Below, one piece after another: positions 34,615 through 42,262 of a DNA stretch of 64,000 bases. The notes beneath the pieces are model-generated. The model searched no databases, was not told where the DNA came from, and worked only from the letters and a program-made list of their open reading frames with translations. The stretch comes from Kribbella kalugense (lineage in GTDB: Bacteria; Actinomycetota; Actinomycetes; Propionibacteriales; Kribbellaceae): assembly GCF_004365875.1 (NCBI RefSeq), contig NZ_SODF01000002.1:1738971-1802970 (forward strand), given 5' to 3'. Positions within the stretch are counted from its first letter, which is position 1. Each line of letters starts with the position of its first letter. The position numbers were made by a program, and so were the translations under genes.

Positions 34615-35682
34615 ATGGACACGAACTCACCCAGCACTTCGGTGCTCATGGCAACTACTGACGAAGCCTTGCTCGACGATCTGCTGCGGCTGTCCGCGGC
34701 CGCGTCGATCACACCGCTGATCGAGCCGGACCTCCTCGGCCTCCGGCGCAGCTGGCACTCCTGCTCACTGGTCGTGATCGGCCGCGACCTGGCCGAGCCT
34801 CTGGCCCGCGTTCAGCCTGCCCACCGACCAGGGGTCGTCGTGGTCGGCTCAGCTCTCGACGGCGACGACCTCTACCGCTCTGCCTTCGACGTCGGCGCGG
34901 ACGAGGTGTTTCGCTTACCCACGGACGAATCCGCGCTGGCCGGGAAGCTGGCGGATGCGGTGGACGGCGCCGTCCGGACTGCCTTCACGCTCGCCTTCGT
35001 CGGCGGCTGCGGGGGAGCGGGCGCCACCACACTCGCGTCCGCTGTGGCGGTCTTCGGCAATCGGCGTGGCTTCCGCACGATGCTGATCGATGGCGATCCG
35101 TTGGGCGGCGGCATCGAATTGGCGCTCGGTATCGAACGCGATCCCGGTGACCGTTGGCCCAAGCTTCTCAACGCGTCCGGCCGGGTGAGTGCCGCGGCTC
35201 TGCGTTCCGCCCTGCCATCCGTCGACGGACTCGGGGTCCTGTCCTGGGATCAGTCCGACGTGACCGTCCTGCCACCCGAAACGATGGGCTCGGTGCTCAG
35301 CGCGGCCCAACGCAGCAGCGACCTCGTCGTGGTCGACCTTCCCCGACGGGCGGACCCGGCAGTCGAGGAGGGATTCGTCCGGGCCGCCGCGACCCTCCTC
35401 GTCGTGCCGTGCGACGTCCGCTCGGTCGCTGCGGCCAAACGCCTCGTGGGTCCATTGCGTGCGGTCGCCGGCGATCTCCGGGTGGTCGCCCGCGAGTCCC
35501 GCCCGCACGGACTGTCCGCGGATGACGTCGCCGCACACCTGTCCTTGCCCTTAGCAACAAAATTCGGAACCGAACGCGATCTCCCCGCGGCGATGGACCA
35601 AGGCCGCTTCGACCCACGCCCCCGCGGCCGCCTGGCCCGAGCCGCCACCGACATCCTCAACCTCTTCACCTCCGCCCCATGA
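34615..35682 (+). CDS. CpaE/Ssd-like ATPase of the Tad locus
   Basis: 355 residues. The N-terminal ~110 residues look like a receiver-like domain without phosphorylation residues. The ParA/MinD-like ATPase domain has the deviant Walker A VGGCGGAGATTLASAVA (near residue 132) and DLVVVDLPRRADP. It belongs to the septum-site-determining (Ssd)/CpaE group that accompanies actinobacterial Tad pili and localises the machinery. The ATG at 34615 has no clear ribosome site, so a short or absent leader is possible. Two rare TTA codons occur (34915-34917 and 35551-35553). Confidence 0.88.
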   Translation: MDTNSPSTSVLMATTDEALLDDLLRLSAAASITPLIEPDLLGLRRSWHSCSLVVIGRDLAEPLARVQPAHRPGVVVVGSALDGDDLYRSAFDVGADEVFRLPTDESALAGKLADAVDGAVRTAFTLAFVGGCGGAGATTLASAVAVFGNRRGFRTMLIDGDPLGGGIELALGIERDPGDRWPKLLNASGRVSAAALRSALPSVDGLGVLSWDQSDVTVLPPETMGSVLSAAQRSSDLVVVDLPRRADPAVEEGFVRAAATLLVVPCDVRSVAAAKRLVGPLRAVAGDLRVVARESRPHGLSADDVAAHLSLPLATKFGTERDLPAAMDQGRFDPRPRGRLARAATDILNLFTSAP

Positions 35683-35716
35683 CCCTTCGCACTTAAGCCC
35701 CCGGATCGGAAACCGC

Positions 35717-36961
35717 ATGAACGCTCGCCCACCCGCACCCGCAAGGGCCGCCGCACCCGCCGCCGCAGCGGCAGCCGCAGCCGCGCGCGACAGCGCGCCG
35801 GTGTCCGCCGAAGTCCTGCAACGCGTCCGCGGCACGCTCGCGCTCACTGGCGCCAAACCAACCCCCGCCCACGTCGCGGCCGCCCTCCGCGCCGACGGCA
35901 CTGTCTTCGGCGACGCCATGGTGCTGGCCGTCGTCACCGCCCTCCGCCGCGAAGCCCTCGGCGCAGGCCCGCTCGACACCTTGCTCGCCGAGCCAGGCAT
36001 CACCGACATCCTGGTCAACGGCCCCGACGAGGTCTACATCGACCGCGGTCGCGGTCTCGAACGCGTCTTCGTCCGCACCGGCGACGAACCCGCCATCCGC
36101 CGCCTCGCCACCCGTCTCGCCGCCGCAGCAGGCCGTCGCCTCGACGACTCCACGCCGTACGTCGACGTCCGCCTCTCCGACGGCACCCGATTCCACGCCG
36201 TACTCGCCCCGATCGCGGCACCAGGCACCTGCCTGTCCCTCCGCGTACCGTCCCGCCACGTCTTCACCCTCGACGACCTGGTCGCCGCAGGCGCCCTCCC
36301 ACCAGCAGGTACGCCGATCCTCCGCGACCTGCTCGAATCACGCCTCGCGTTCCTCATCAGCGGAGGTACCGGCACAGGCAAGACAACCCTGCTCAACTCG
36401 CTGCTCACCGTGGCCGATCCATCGGAGCGCCTCGTCCTGGTCGAGGACGCGAGCGAGCTCCGCCCCGACCATCCGCATGTCGTGAGACTCGAGGCAAGAC
36501 CGCCCAACGTCGAAGGCAGCGGCGAGATCTCCCTACGCGATCTCGTCCGCCAGGCACTGCGCATGCGGCCCGATCGCCTGGTCGTCGGCGAGGTCCGTGG
36601 CGCCGAAGTCGTCGATCTCCTGACTGCCCTCAACACCGGCCACGAAGGCGGCTGCGGCACCATCCACGCCAACTCCGCCGCCGACGTACCGGCCCGACTC
36701 GAGGCCCTCGGCGCACTGGCAGGTCTCACCCGAGAGGCCGTCCACAGCCAGGTGGCCTCCGCCCTGCACGCCATCATCCACCTGACCCGAGGTTCAGACG
36801 GCGTACGCCGGATCGCCGAGATCCGCACGATTGATCGCCACCCCGACGGTCACGTCATCACTCAACCAGCCATCGAGTTCCACCCCAACGGCACCATCGC
36901 CCGACTACCCGCATCCGACCGCTTCACCAATCCCCAGCCAGGCCTCGTCGGTGCGGCATGA
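35717..36961 (+). CDS. tadA: Tad pilus assembly ATPase CpaF/TadA
   Basis: 414 residues of the secretion ATPase (VirB11/GspE) superfamily. The first ~30 residues are Ala/Pro-rich. Conserved features: ITDILVNGPDEVYIDRG, Walker A GGTGTGKTT (about 215-223), Asp box LVLVEDASELRP, Walker B DRLVVGEVRG, His box GCGTIHANS. It forms a hexamer that powers pilin assembly at the cytoplasmic membrane. It overlaps tadB by 4 bp (ATGA). Confidence 0.95.
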   Translation: MNARPPAPARAAAPAAAAAAAAARDSAPVSAEVLQRVRGTLALTGAKPTPAHVAAALRADGTVFGDAMVLAVVTALRREALGAGPLDTLLAEPGITDILVNGPDEVYIDRGRGLERVFVRTGDEPAIRRLATRLAAAAGRRLDDSTPYVDVRLSDGTRFHAVLAPIAAPGTCLSLRVPSRHVFTLDDLVAAGALPPAGTPILRDLLESRLAFLISGGTGTGKTTLLNSLLTVADPSERLVLVEDASELRPDHPHVVRLEARPPNVEGSGEISLRDLVRQALRMRPDRLVVGEVRGAEVVDLLTALNTGHEGGCGTIHANSAADVPARLEALGALAGLTREAVHSQVASALHAIIHLTRGSDGVRRIAEIRTIDRHPDGHVITQPAIEFHPNGTIARLPASDRFTNPQPGLVGAA

Positions 36962-37773
36962 GTTCCGCCTTCCTGGCCGGCCTGATGGCGTTCCTCGCCT
37001 GCGCGCTGATCCTTCCGAAGCCAGGTCGCGGGCTGCACCGATTGACCGCTCCGATCCCACGCCGCGACAAACCTGATGGGCGATCACTGCCGCGGCTGCC
37101 TTCTCTGGCTCGGCTCTCGCTGGTCGTTTCGGCCGCCGCGACCGTCCTTCTCCTCCTCGGGGTACAAGTCCTGGTCTCGGCCGCCGCGATCGGCGTCGTC
37201 CTCGCGCTCGCCGCCGTACAACGAGCCCAACAGCAACGCCGTACAGCGGCCGCAGCTCGCCGTGCTCAGATCATCGAGGCCCTCGACGTACTGGCCGCCG
37301 ACCTGACCGCGGGCCGTCCGCCTATCGCCGCGTTGGAGGGCGCAGCATCCATCAGCCCGGACTTCCAGGTCGCTCACGCAGCAGCCAAGCTCGGCGGCGA
37401 CGTCGCCGGCGCACTCGAACTGGCAGCCGAATCACCGGGCGGCGCAGGCCTCCGCGCGTTGGCCGCGGCCTGGCGCGTGACCGAGGAGTCCGGCGCCGCC
37501 TTCGCCGCTCTGACCGAACGTCTTTCGAGCTCGCTACGAGCCGACGAGACCATCCACCGGCAAACCGAGGCCAGCCTCGCCGGCGCACGCTCCACCGCCC
37601 GCATCCTCGCCGCCCTCCCGATCTTCGGCATCGCCCTCGGCTACTCCCTGGGCGCCGATCCCTTGACCTTCCTGACCGCGACCCCCACCGGCTGGCTCTG
37701 CCTCACCGCTGGGCTGTCGCTCACCACCCTCGGCCTCCACTGGACCGCCCGACTGTCCGAGGTCGCCCGATGA
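36958..37773 (+). CDS. tadB: Tad inner-membrane protein TadB
   Basis: 271 residues with membrane segments at the N-terminus, about 50-85 and at the C-terminal end. The type II secretion F-like core includes EALDVLAADLTAGRPPIAALEGA and WRVTEESGAAFAALTERLSSSLR. It is the platform partner of the ATPase and of TadC. Its start overlaps the tadA stop, showing coupled translation. Confidence 0.88.
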   Translation: MSSAFLAGLMAFLACALILPKPGRGLHRLTAPIPRRDKPDGRSLPRLPSLARLSLVVSAAATVLLLLGVQVLVSAAAIGVVLALAAVQRAQQQRRTAAAARRAQIIEALDVLAADLTAGRPPIAALEGAASISPDFQVAHAAAKLGGDVAGALELAAESPGGAGLRALAAAWRVTEESGAAFAALTERLSSSLRADETIHRQTEASLAGARSTARILAALPIFGIALGYSLGADPLTFLTATPTGWLCLTAGLSLTTLGLHWTARLSEVAR

Positions 37774-37797
37774 CTACCAAGCCTCCCGAGGTTTCTC

Positions 37798-38514
37798 ATG
37801 TCCTCCACGCTCTCCGCAGCAACGGCCATGGCGATCACCACCTACCTGCTGACCCCGCCACATCCCAATCTCCGCAGGCTGTCCCCACCATCGCGTCGCC
37901 CGCGTGCCGAAGTACCACGGGCGCATCGTCTGACCGCGGTCGTCGCCGCCATCGGCGTCCTACTCCTGATCGGAATCCCGTGGGGCGTCCTACCGGCTGC
38001 CGTCGCCTTCGTCCTGATCCCGCGTGCCCTCTCGCGGCTCGAACCCGCCGCAGTAAGACAACGCACAGCCCACATCACCCGCGATCTCCCGCTGGCGGTC
38101 GATCTCCTGAGCGCCTGCCTCCGCGCCGGCCGTCCACCCCAACAAGCCCTCACTCTCGTCGCGACCGCCGTCCGCGGGCCGCTCAGCAGTCTCCTCACCA
38201 AGGTCGCCCACCACCTCGCGCTCGGCGCAGAGCCGGCCGACGCCTGGGCGCTACTGCGTTCCGAACCGGCCTGCGCCCCTGTTGCCCGCGCCATCGACCG
38301 CTCGATCCGTTCGGGCGCACCACTGTCGAAGACTCTCGAGCTTCTCGCCGACGACACTCGCCAGTCGTATCACCACGCGGCAGACCAACGGGCCCGCGCC
38401 GCGGAGTCCCGCTCGGCGTTGCCGCTCGGCCTCTGCTTCCTGCCGGCGTTCATCCTGCTCTCGATCGTCCCGACCATCGCCGACGTCCTGATCCCGTACC
38501 TGATCAAGCCCTGA
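37798..38514 (+). CDS. tadC: Tad inner-membrane protein TadC
   Basis: 238 residues, with membrane spans about 45-75 and at the C-terminus and the T2SF-type cytoplasmic region between (RDLPLAVDLLSACLRAGRPPQQALTLVA, DRSIRSGAPLSKTLELLADD). It pairs with TadB as the membrane platform for pilus assembly. GAGG precedes the ATG at 37798, 24 bp after tadB. Confidence 0.88.
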   Translation: MSSTLSAATAMAITTYLLTPPHPNLRRLSPPSRRPRAEVPRAHRLTAVVAAIGVLLLIGIPWGVLPAAVAFVLIPRALSRLEPAAVRQRTAHITRDLPLAVDLLSACLRAGRPPQQALTLVATAVRGPLSSLLTKVAHHLALGAEPADAWALLRSEPACAPVARAIDRSIRSGAPLSKTLELLADDTRQSYHHAADQRARAAESRSALPLGLCFLPAFILLSIVPTIADVLIPYLIKP

Positions 38515-38523
38515 TCGCCGTCA

Positions 38524-38574
38524 TCCACAGCCCCGAAACTCCTTGTAAAAAAGGGCATCCGACGACGGCATGTT
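38524..38574 (+). promoter_or_regulatory. Two-part element upstream of pilin, copy 2
   Basis: TCCACAG (38524-38530), 27 bp, then TCCGACGACGGCATGTT (38558-38574) matches the element before CpaE with the same spacing. It lies in the 108-bp gap before the pilin gene, suggesting that pilin has its own promoter under the same control as the Tad operon. Confidence 0.65.
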
Positions 38575-38622
38575 GTCAGTAAGCGATCCGGACCCGCCGC
38601 ATCGCGACCCCCGGAGGTACCA

Positions 38623-38841
38623 ATGTCCAAGGCACTAGTAGCCGTCCGCAACCAACTCCGCACTCGCACCCGCACCCAGCTGGGAGCCGCCACCGCCGAG
38701 TACGCCATCAGCGTCGTAGCGGCCTGCGGCTTCGGCGGCATCCTCGTAGCCCTCCTCAAGTCCGACGTAATGCAAAACGCCCTCAAGGCCCTCATCAACT
38801 ACGCCCTCAAACTAGCCGGCGTAGAAGGCGTCCAGCTCTAA
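38623..38841 (+). CDS. Flp-type pilin (DUF4244-like)
   Basis: 72 residues: a short basic leader (RTRTRTQLG), a prepilin-like cleavage region G-AATAEYAI with the conserved Glu at +5, then one hydrophobic helix. This is the layout of Flp/Tad major pilins and of the DUF4244 proteins found at this place in actinobacteria. GGAGG precedes the ATG. It has a private upstream element and a stable hairpin after the stop, fitting a highly expressed structural subunit. Confidence 0.85.
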   Translation: MSKALVAVRNQLRTRTRTQLGAATAEYAISVVAACGFGGILVALLKSDVMQNALKALINYALKLAGVEGVQL

Positions 38842-38851
38842 CCCCCCATCC

Positions 38852-38890
38852 GGCGGCCGGTCGACCCACCCCTCCCCTCGACCGGCCGCC
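38852..38890 (+). terminator. Stable hairpin after the pilin gene
   Basis: A perfect 13-bp stem, GGCGGCCGGTCGA (38852-38864) and TCGACCGGCCGCC (38878-38890), with a pyrimidine 13-nt loop fills most of the 61-bp gap. The AAGGAG ribosome site of the next gene comes immediately after it. It probably acts as a partial terminator or mRNA stabiliser that sets a high pilin-to-TadE ratio. Confidence 0.75.
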
Positions 38891-38902
38891 CAAGGAGTAT
38901 CA

Positions 38903-39361
38903 ATGCCCTCGACGAACCAACCCGGCCCGCCCACCGCCTCCGGCGCACCCGCCCCGCAGTCCGCTGCCTCAGACGTCGCCACCTCCGCTGCGCGAGACAA
39001 ACGGCCGGACCGCGGCGCTGTGACCGCCGAGCTGGCGATCACCCTTCCAGTCCTGTTTTCCCTGCTCCTACTAGGCATCTGGTCGATCGGCCTGGTCATC
39101 CTCAACATCCAATGCATCGACGCCGCCCGAGACGTAGCCCGCGCAGTAGCCCGAGGCGAAACCCCCGACCAAGCCAAAGCCATCGGTCACCGCACGATCC
39201 CCACCGGCACCATCACCATCTCCCGCGAAGGCTCCGACATCCACGTAACAGTCACAGCCACCCCGACCCACAACCCCCCACTCCTGTCCGCCCTAGCCCC
39301 GGCCAACCTCACCGCACAAGCCACCCTCCAGTCCGAGCCCACCCAGGACGAAACCCCATGA
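38903..39361 (+). CDS. tadE: TadE-like pseudopilin
   Basis: 152 residues. A ~38-residue hydrophilic leader is followed by the cleavage-like G-AVTAELAITLPVLFSLLLLGIW, with the conserved Glu, a single hydrophobic helix and a small extracytoplasmic domain. TadE-family proteins are minor pilins. AAGGAGTATCA precedes the ATG, and the stop overlaps the next start by 4 bp (ATGA). Confidence 0.88.
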   Translation: MPSTNQPGPPTASGAPAPQSAASDVATSAARDKRPDRGAVTAELAITLPVLFSLLLLGIWSIGLVILNIQCIDAARDVARAVARGETPDQAKAIGHRTIPTGTITISREGSDIHVTVTATPTHNPPLLSALAPANLTAQATLQSEPTQDETP

Positions 39362-40137
39362 CCCACAACCAAAAAGGCAGCGCCACCCTCCACACCCTCT
39401 TCGCCGCCGTACTACTCCTAACAGCCCTATCCGCCGCCATCCTCTGGTCCACCATCTCCACAGCACGTCACAAACTCGCCGCCGCAGCAGACCTAACAGC
39501 CCTCAGCGCCGCCCAATCCCTAACCACCCCACCCGCCACAACAAGTGCGGGTACGACGCCCCCAGGAGCGACCACCTCCGACGCCACCACCCCGGCCCTC
39601 ACCGCTCCAGACATCGGAACTACAGACGCCACCGCCCCGGACGCGAGAGCCTCGGACGCGACCGCCCCGGACGCCACTACTCCGGACACCGCAGCTTCGG
39701 GCGTCACCGCTCCAGACGTCGGGCTTGCGGACGCCGCCGCCACGGACGCGCCCGGCACGGCCGCCACCGCCCCGGGCGCCGTACCTCCAGACGCCGTACC
39801 TCCGGGCGCCGTACCTCCAGACGCCGTACCTCCGGGCGCCGTACCTCCAGACGCCGTACCTCCAGACGCCGTACCTCCAGACGCCGTACCTCCGGGCGCC
39901 GTACCTCCGGACGTGACGGCGCCGGGCGCTACCGCTCCGGTGGCCACCGCCCGAGGCGGCGGCGTTGCCGACTCGGCTGCTTGCGCTACCGCGGCGCGCG
40001 TAGCAGCTCTGTACGAAGTCGACCTGGTTGCCTGCCAACCCACGCCGACCTCGGTGACGATCCAGGTCGCTCTCGACCTGCGCCTCCCGTTCGCCCACCC
40101 AACCCTGACCGCCACTGCACGAGCCGGCCCGCTCTGA
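39358..40137 (+). CDS. TadE/G-like protein with large repeat insertion
   Basis: 259 residues. The N-terminal helix (GSATLHTLFAAVLLLTALSAAILW) and the C-terminal part (DSAACATAARVAALYEVDLVACQPTPTSVTIQVALDLRLP) match the short helicase/secretion-neighbourhood TadE-like family, normally about 110-130 residues. Between residues ~55 and ~200 lies a low-complexity insertion of Ala/Pro/Asp/Thr repeats such as TAPDA and APDATTPD, ending in nine near-identical AVPP(D/G) units. The cleavage-site Glu is missing. It is coupled to tadE. The inserted region would lie outside the membrane. Confidence 0.82.
   Translation: MTHNQKGSATLHTLFAAVLLLTALSAAILWSTISTARHKLAAAADLTALSAAQSLTTPPATTSAGTTPPGATTSDATTPALTAPDIGTTDATAPDARASDATAPDATTPDTAASGVTAPDVGLADAAATDAPGTAATAPGAVPPDAVPPGAVPPDAVPPGAVPPDAVPPDAVPPDAVPPGAVPPDVTAPGATAPVATARGGGVADSAACATAARVAALYEVDLVACQPTPTSVTIQVALDLRLPFAHPTLTATARAGPL
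39778..39914 (+). repeat. 15-bp tandem repeats in the TadE/G-like gene
   Basis: Nine copies of GCCGTACCTCCRGRC encode AVPPD or AVPPG. Copies are nearly identical at the DNA level, unlike the PPTT linker, so they arose recently by slippage or unequal crossing-over. The period keeps frame, so length can vary between strains. Confidence 0.9.
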
Positions 40138-40413
40138 CCCCTCCGGCCGGAATGCCGAGCTGGCCCGGCCACCCGCTGGCAACGCCCTCTGCGTCGTCGT
40201 CATGCGGCACTCTGACTCAGACGAACCGCCGGTGTCGGGCTTTGGTGGGTTTGGGTGGTTCTGGTGGGGTCGCGATCTGGTCGCAATCTGGTAGAGATGC
40301 CGCGTTGATGTGGACGGGGCGTGCGAGAGCGCTGCATGATCTCGAACCGAGTCCCTGCTCGTTCCTCCCGGACGCACTTCCCCGGCGCCCGGACGGCTAT
40401 CTCGGAGGCCCGT

Positions 40414-41034
40414 TTGCCCGACCGCATCCGGCTGTTGCTGGTCGATGACCAGATCCTCAGCCGAGGCTTGCTCCGCAACGGGCTGGAACGTGAGCGCGAT
40501 CTGGAGATCGTTGCCGAGCTCAACAGAACCGACGACGTGGTGGCGGCCGCAAAACGACACCGCGCGAACGTCGCGCTGCTCGACACGGCCGGCCCCGGGC
40601 ACGACAGCCTCACTGTCACCACTGAACTGCGGACGTCGATGCCGGAGTGTCGGGTCGTGATGCTGACGACGTACGGTCGGCCGATGCATCTGCGCCGGGG
40701 GCTCAACGCCGGTGCGAAGGGGTTCGCACTGAAGGGCAGTCCGGCGCCGCAGCTGGCGGATGCGGTACGACGGGTGCACCTCGGGCTGCGCGTGGTCGAC
40801 GCGAACTTGGCGGCCGAGACACTCGGATACTCGGAGACACCACTCAACGAAGACGAAACCGACACCCTGCGAGCAGCCCGAGCCGGCGGTTCGGTCACGC
40901 TGATGGCGCGGAAGCTGGATGTCTCCGAGCGAGTCGTACGTACCCGCCTCTGGTCGGCGATCGGAAAGACCGGCGCCCGCACCCGCTCCGACGCAATCCA
41001 AATAGCCGAACAAAACGGCTGGCTCCTCGACTAA
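40414..41034 (+). CDS. LuxR/NarL-type response regulator
   Basis: 206 residues from the TTG at 40414, which has GGAGG six bases upstream and begins exactly at the receiver domain (IRLLLVDDQILSRGLLR). The acidic pair is VDD, the likely phospho-Asp is in VALLDTAG, and Lys in FALKGS. The C-terminal helix-turn-helix region (TDTLRAARAGGSVTLMARKLDVSERVVRTRLWSAI) is a divergent LuxR type. A longer form from the ATG at 40336 or GTG at 40321 cannot be excluded. No histidine kinase lies nearby. The 276-bp gap upstream shows only short direct repeats around 40270-40294. Confidence 0.75.
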   Translation: MPDRIRLLLVDDQILSRGLLRNGLERERDLEIVAELNRTDDVVAAAKRHRANVALLDTAGPGHDSLTVTTELRTSMPECRVVMLTTYGRPMHLRRGLNAGAKGFALKGSPAPQLADAVRRVHLGLRVVDANLAAETLGYSETPLNEDETDTLRAARAGGSVTLMARKLDVSERVVRTRLWSAIGKTGARTRSDAIQIAEQNGWLLD

Positions 41035-41100
41035 CCACAGCAGGTTGTGGCGAGTTGCTGGAGATCAGTGACAGCTGCGGGATGGCCTGGAGATCTCTGC

Positions 41101-41493
41101 TTATCTGGTCAGCGGCATGAGCCTGTGTAATGCCGCAGTCACGCGGCCAAGCCACGGCGCCACGTCGTCGGTAGGTGTGAGCGTGCGGTGGTGGATCCAG
41201 TCGTACAGGCGGATGGTGCCGAAGTCGTCGACCCGCGCGGCGTACCCGAAGATCGGGTCCAGTGGTTCGATTGATCGGGCGATTGGCAGGCCATGTGAGA
41301 GGGCAGCTGACTCCAGTGCCATGCCTTGTTCGATGCGTGTCCACCATGGCGGGTTCTCGAGGCCCCACAGCCGTTTGACGAGGTAGTCGGCTGAGGCTGT
41401 CCGGAGGCGCCAGGTTTCGAAGCTGGTGTGCTGGACGGGCGTCAGAGGCGCGACCGGCTGGCTGAGTCCGAACGCCTTGGCAATGGAGTCCAC
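41101..41493 (-). pseudogene. Truncated aminoglycoside-phosphotransferase-like gene
   Basis: 130 codons read like the N-lobe of an APH-family kinase: TSFETWRLRTASADYLVKRLWG, IEQGMALESAALSHGLPIARSI, ending in WLGRVTAALHRLMPLTR. Family members continue with the catalytic HGDLHPGN and metal-binding Asp, which are absent; a stop follows at once and I see no continuation in another frame. Likely a remnant of a ~300-residue kinase. The start (GTG 41493 or TTG 41502) is uncertain. Confidence 0.55.
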
Positions 41494-41579
41494 GTGTACC
41501 AAACCTTTGCTGTCGACGACCGCGTGCTCGGCGAGGTGAACCTGTCGCTCGACCCGGCGACCGGTGAGGTAATCCGGCG

Positions 41580-41990
41580 TCAGGACTCGAGCTGGTCTAG
41601 GAGCCAGCTGGGGCCGACTGCGGTGGCGCCGGTGGGGTCCGTTCGCTGGCGGAGGCCGCGGTCGGCGGTGACCACGGTGACCTCGGGGCTGTGGGGTTGG
41701 GCTGCGGACTCGGCCGTGACGGCGGCGATGGTGTCGTCGCCGGAGCCTGGGGCGAGTACGACGCGGAGGGTGCCGGTGTCCGGAGCGTCGGGGCCGGAGA
41801 CCGCAGCCCGGGCGGCGCCTTCGAGGATCACGACGATGTCGGTTGTGTCCTGGAGGCGTTGCTGGAGTACGGCGAGCTTCGTGAGGAGACGCCGGGCCGC
41901 GCCGGACCGGTCACGCCACCAGCCGTCGGGACGGGACCCGACAACGTTCGCAGCGTCCACCACAATCACCTGAGCCCGCTCGCTCGTCAT
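41580..41990 (-). CDS. NYN-domain (YacP-like) protein
   Basis: 136 residues from the ATG at 41990 (an ATG at 42005 adds five). The NYN/PIN-like nuclease fold is suggested by VIVVDAANVVGSRPDGWWRD at the start with conserved Asp, DIVVILEG in the middle and VTVVTADRGLRQR near the end. Such proteins are putative RNases. The start codon lies in the first unit of a tandem array, so the 5' end was shaped by the duplication. Probably the last gene of the transporter operon. Confidence 0.75.
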   Translation of the reverse strand: MTSERAQVIVVDAANVVGSRPDGWWRDRSGAARRLLTKLAVLQQRLQDTTDIVVILEGAARAAVSGPDAPDTGTLRVVLAPGSGDDTIAAVTAESAAQPHSPEVTVVTADRGLRQRTDPTGATAVGPSWLLDQLES

Positions 41991-42262
41991 GAGGTCAGTC
42001 TGCATGACACCGGGTCAGGCGCATGCCGAGACGAAGTCTCCGGCGATCACCTGAGGCTGCTCGCTCGTCAGTCTGTACGAAGGCGGTCTGTCGTACGTCG
42101 AGTGGAACTCTCCGGCGCGGTCATGTGGGGCCGGGTCGCTTGTCAGTCTGTACGAGCGCGGGTCTGGCGCAGGTCGAGTGGAACTCTCCGGCGCGATCAC
42201 ATGAGACCGCTTGCTCGTCAGTCCGCACGAACGCGGGTTAGGCGCAGGTTGAGAGGAACTGG
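41965..42262. repeat. Four imperfect ~75-bp tandem repeats across a gene junction
   Basis: Units start near 41965, 42045, 42119 and 42195 and share GATCACNTGAG, GCTCGTCAGTCTGTACGA and AGTGGAACTCTCCGGCG. The first unit contains the start of the NYN gene; the last contains the final codons and stop of the PHP gene. Intermediate units still encode a degenerate copy of the PHP C-terminus (AGEFHSTCA-like, compared with GQFLSTCA). The junction between the two genes was tandemly amplified and then drifted. Confidence 0.8.

Noticed and set aside
35693..36259. Reverse-strand ORF over the start of cpaF
   Set aside because: Gly/Ala/Val/Arg-rich shadow of the conserved ATPase gene with no family similarity.
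42015..42200. 61-codon reverse ORF between the PHP and NYN genes
   Set aside because: It is made of degenerate copies of the PHP C-terminus in the tandem array, with no sign of independent function.
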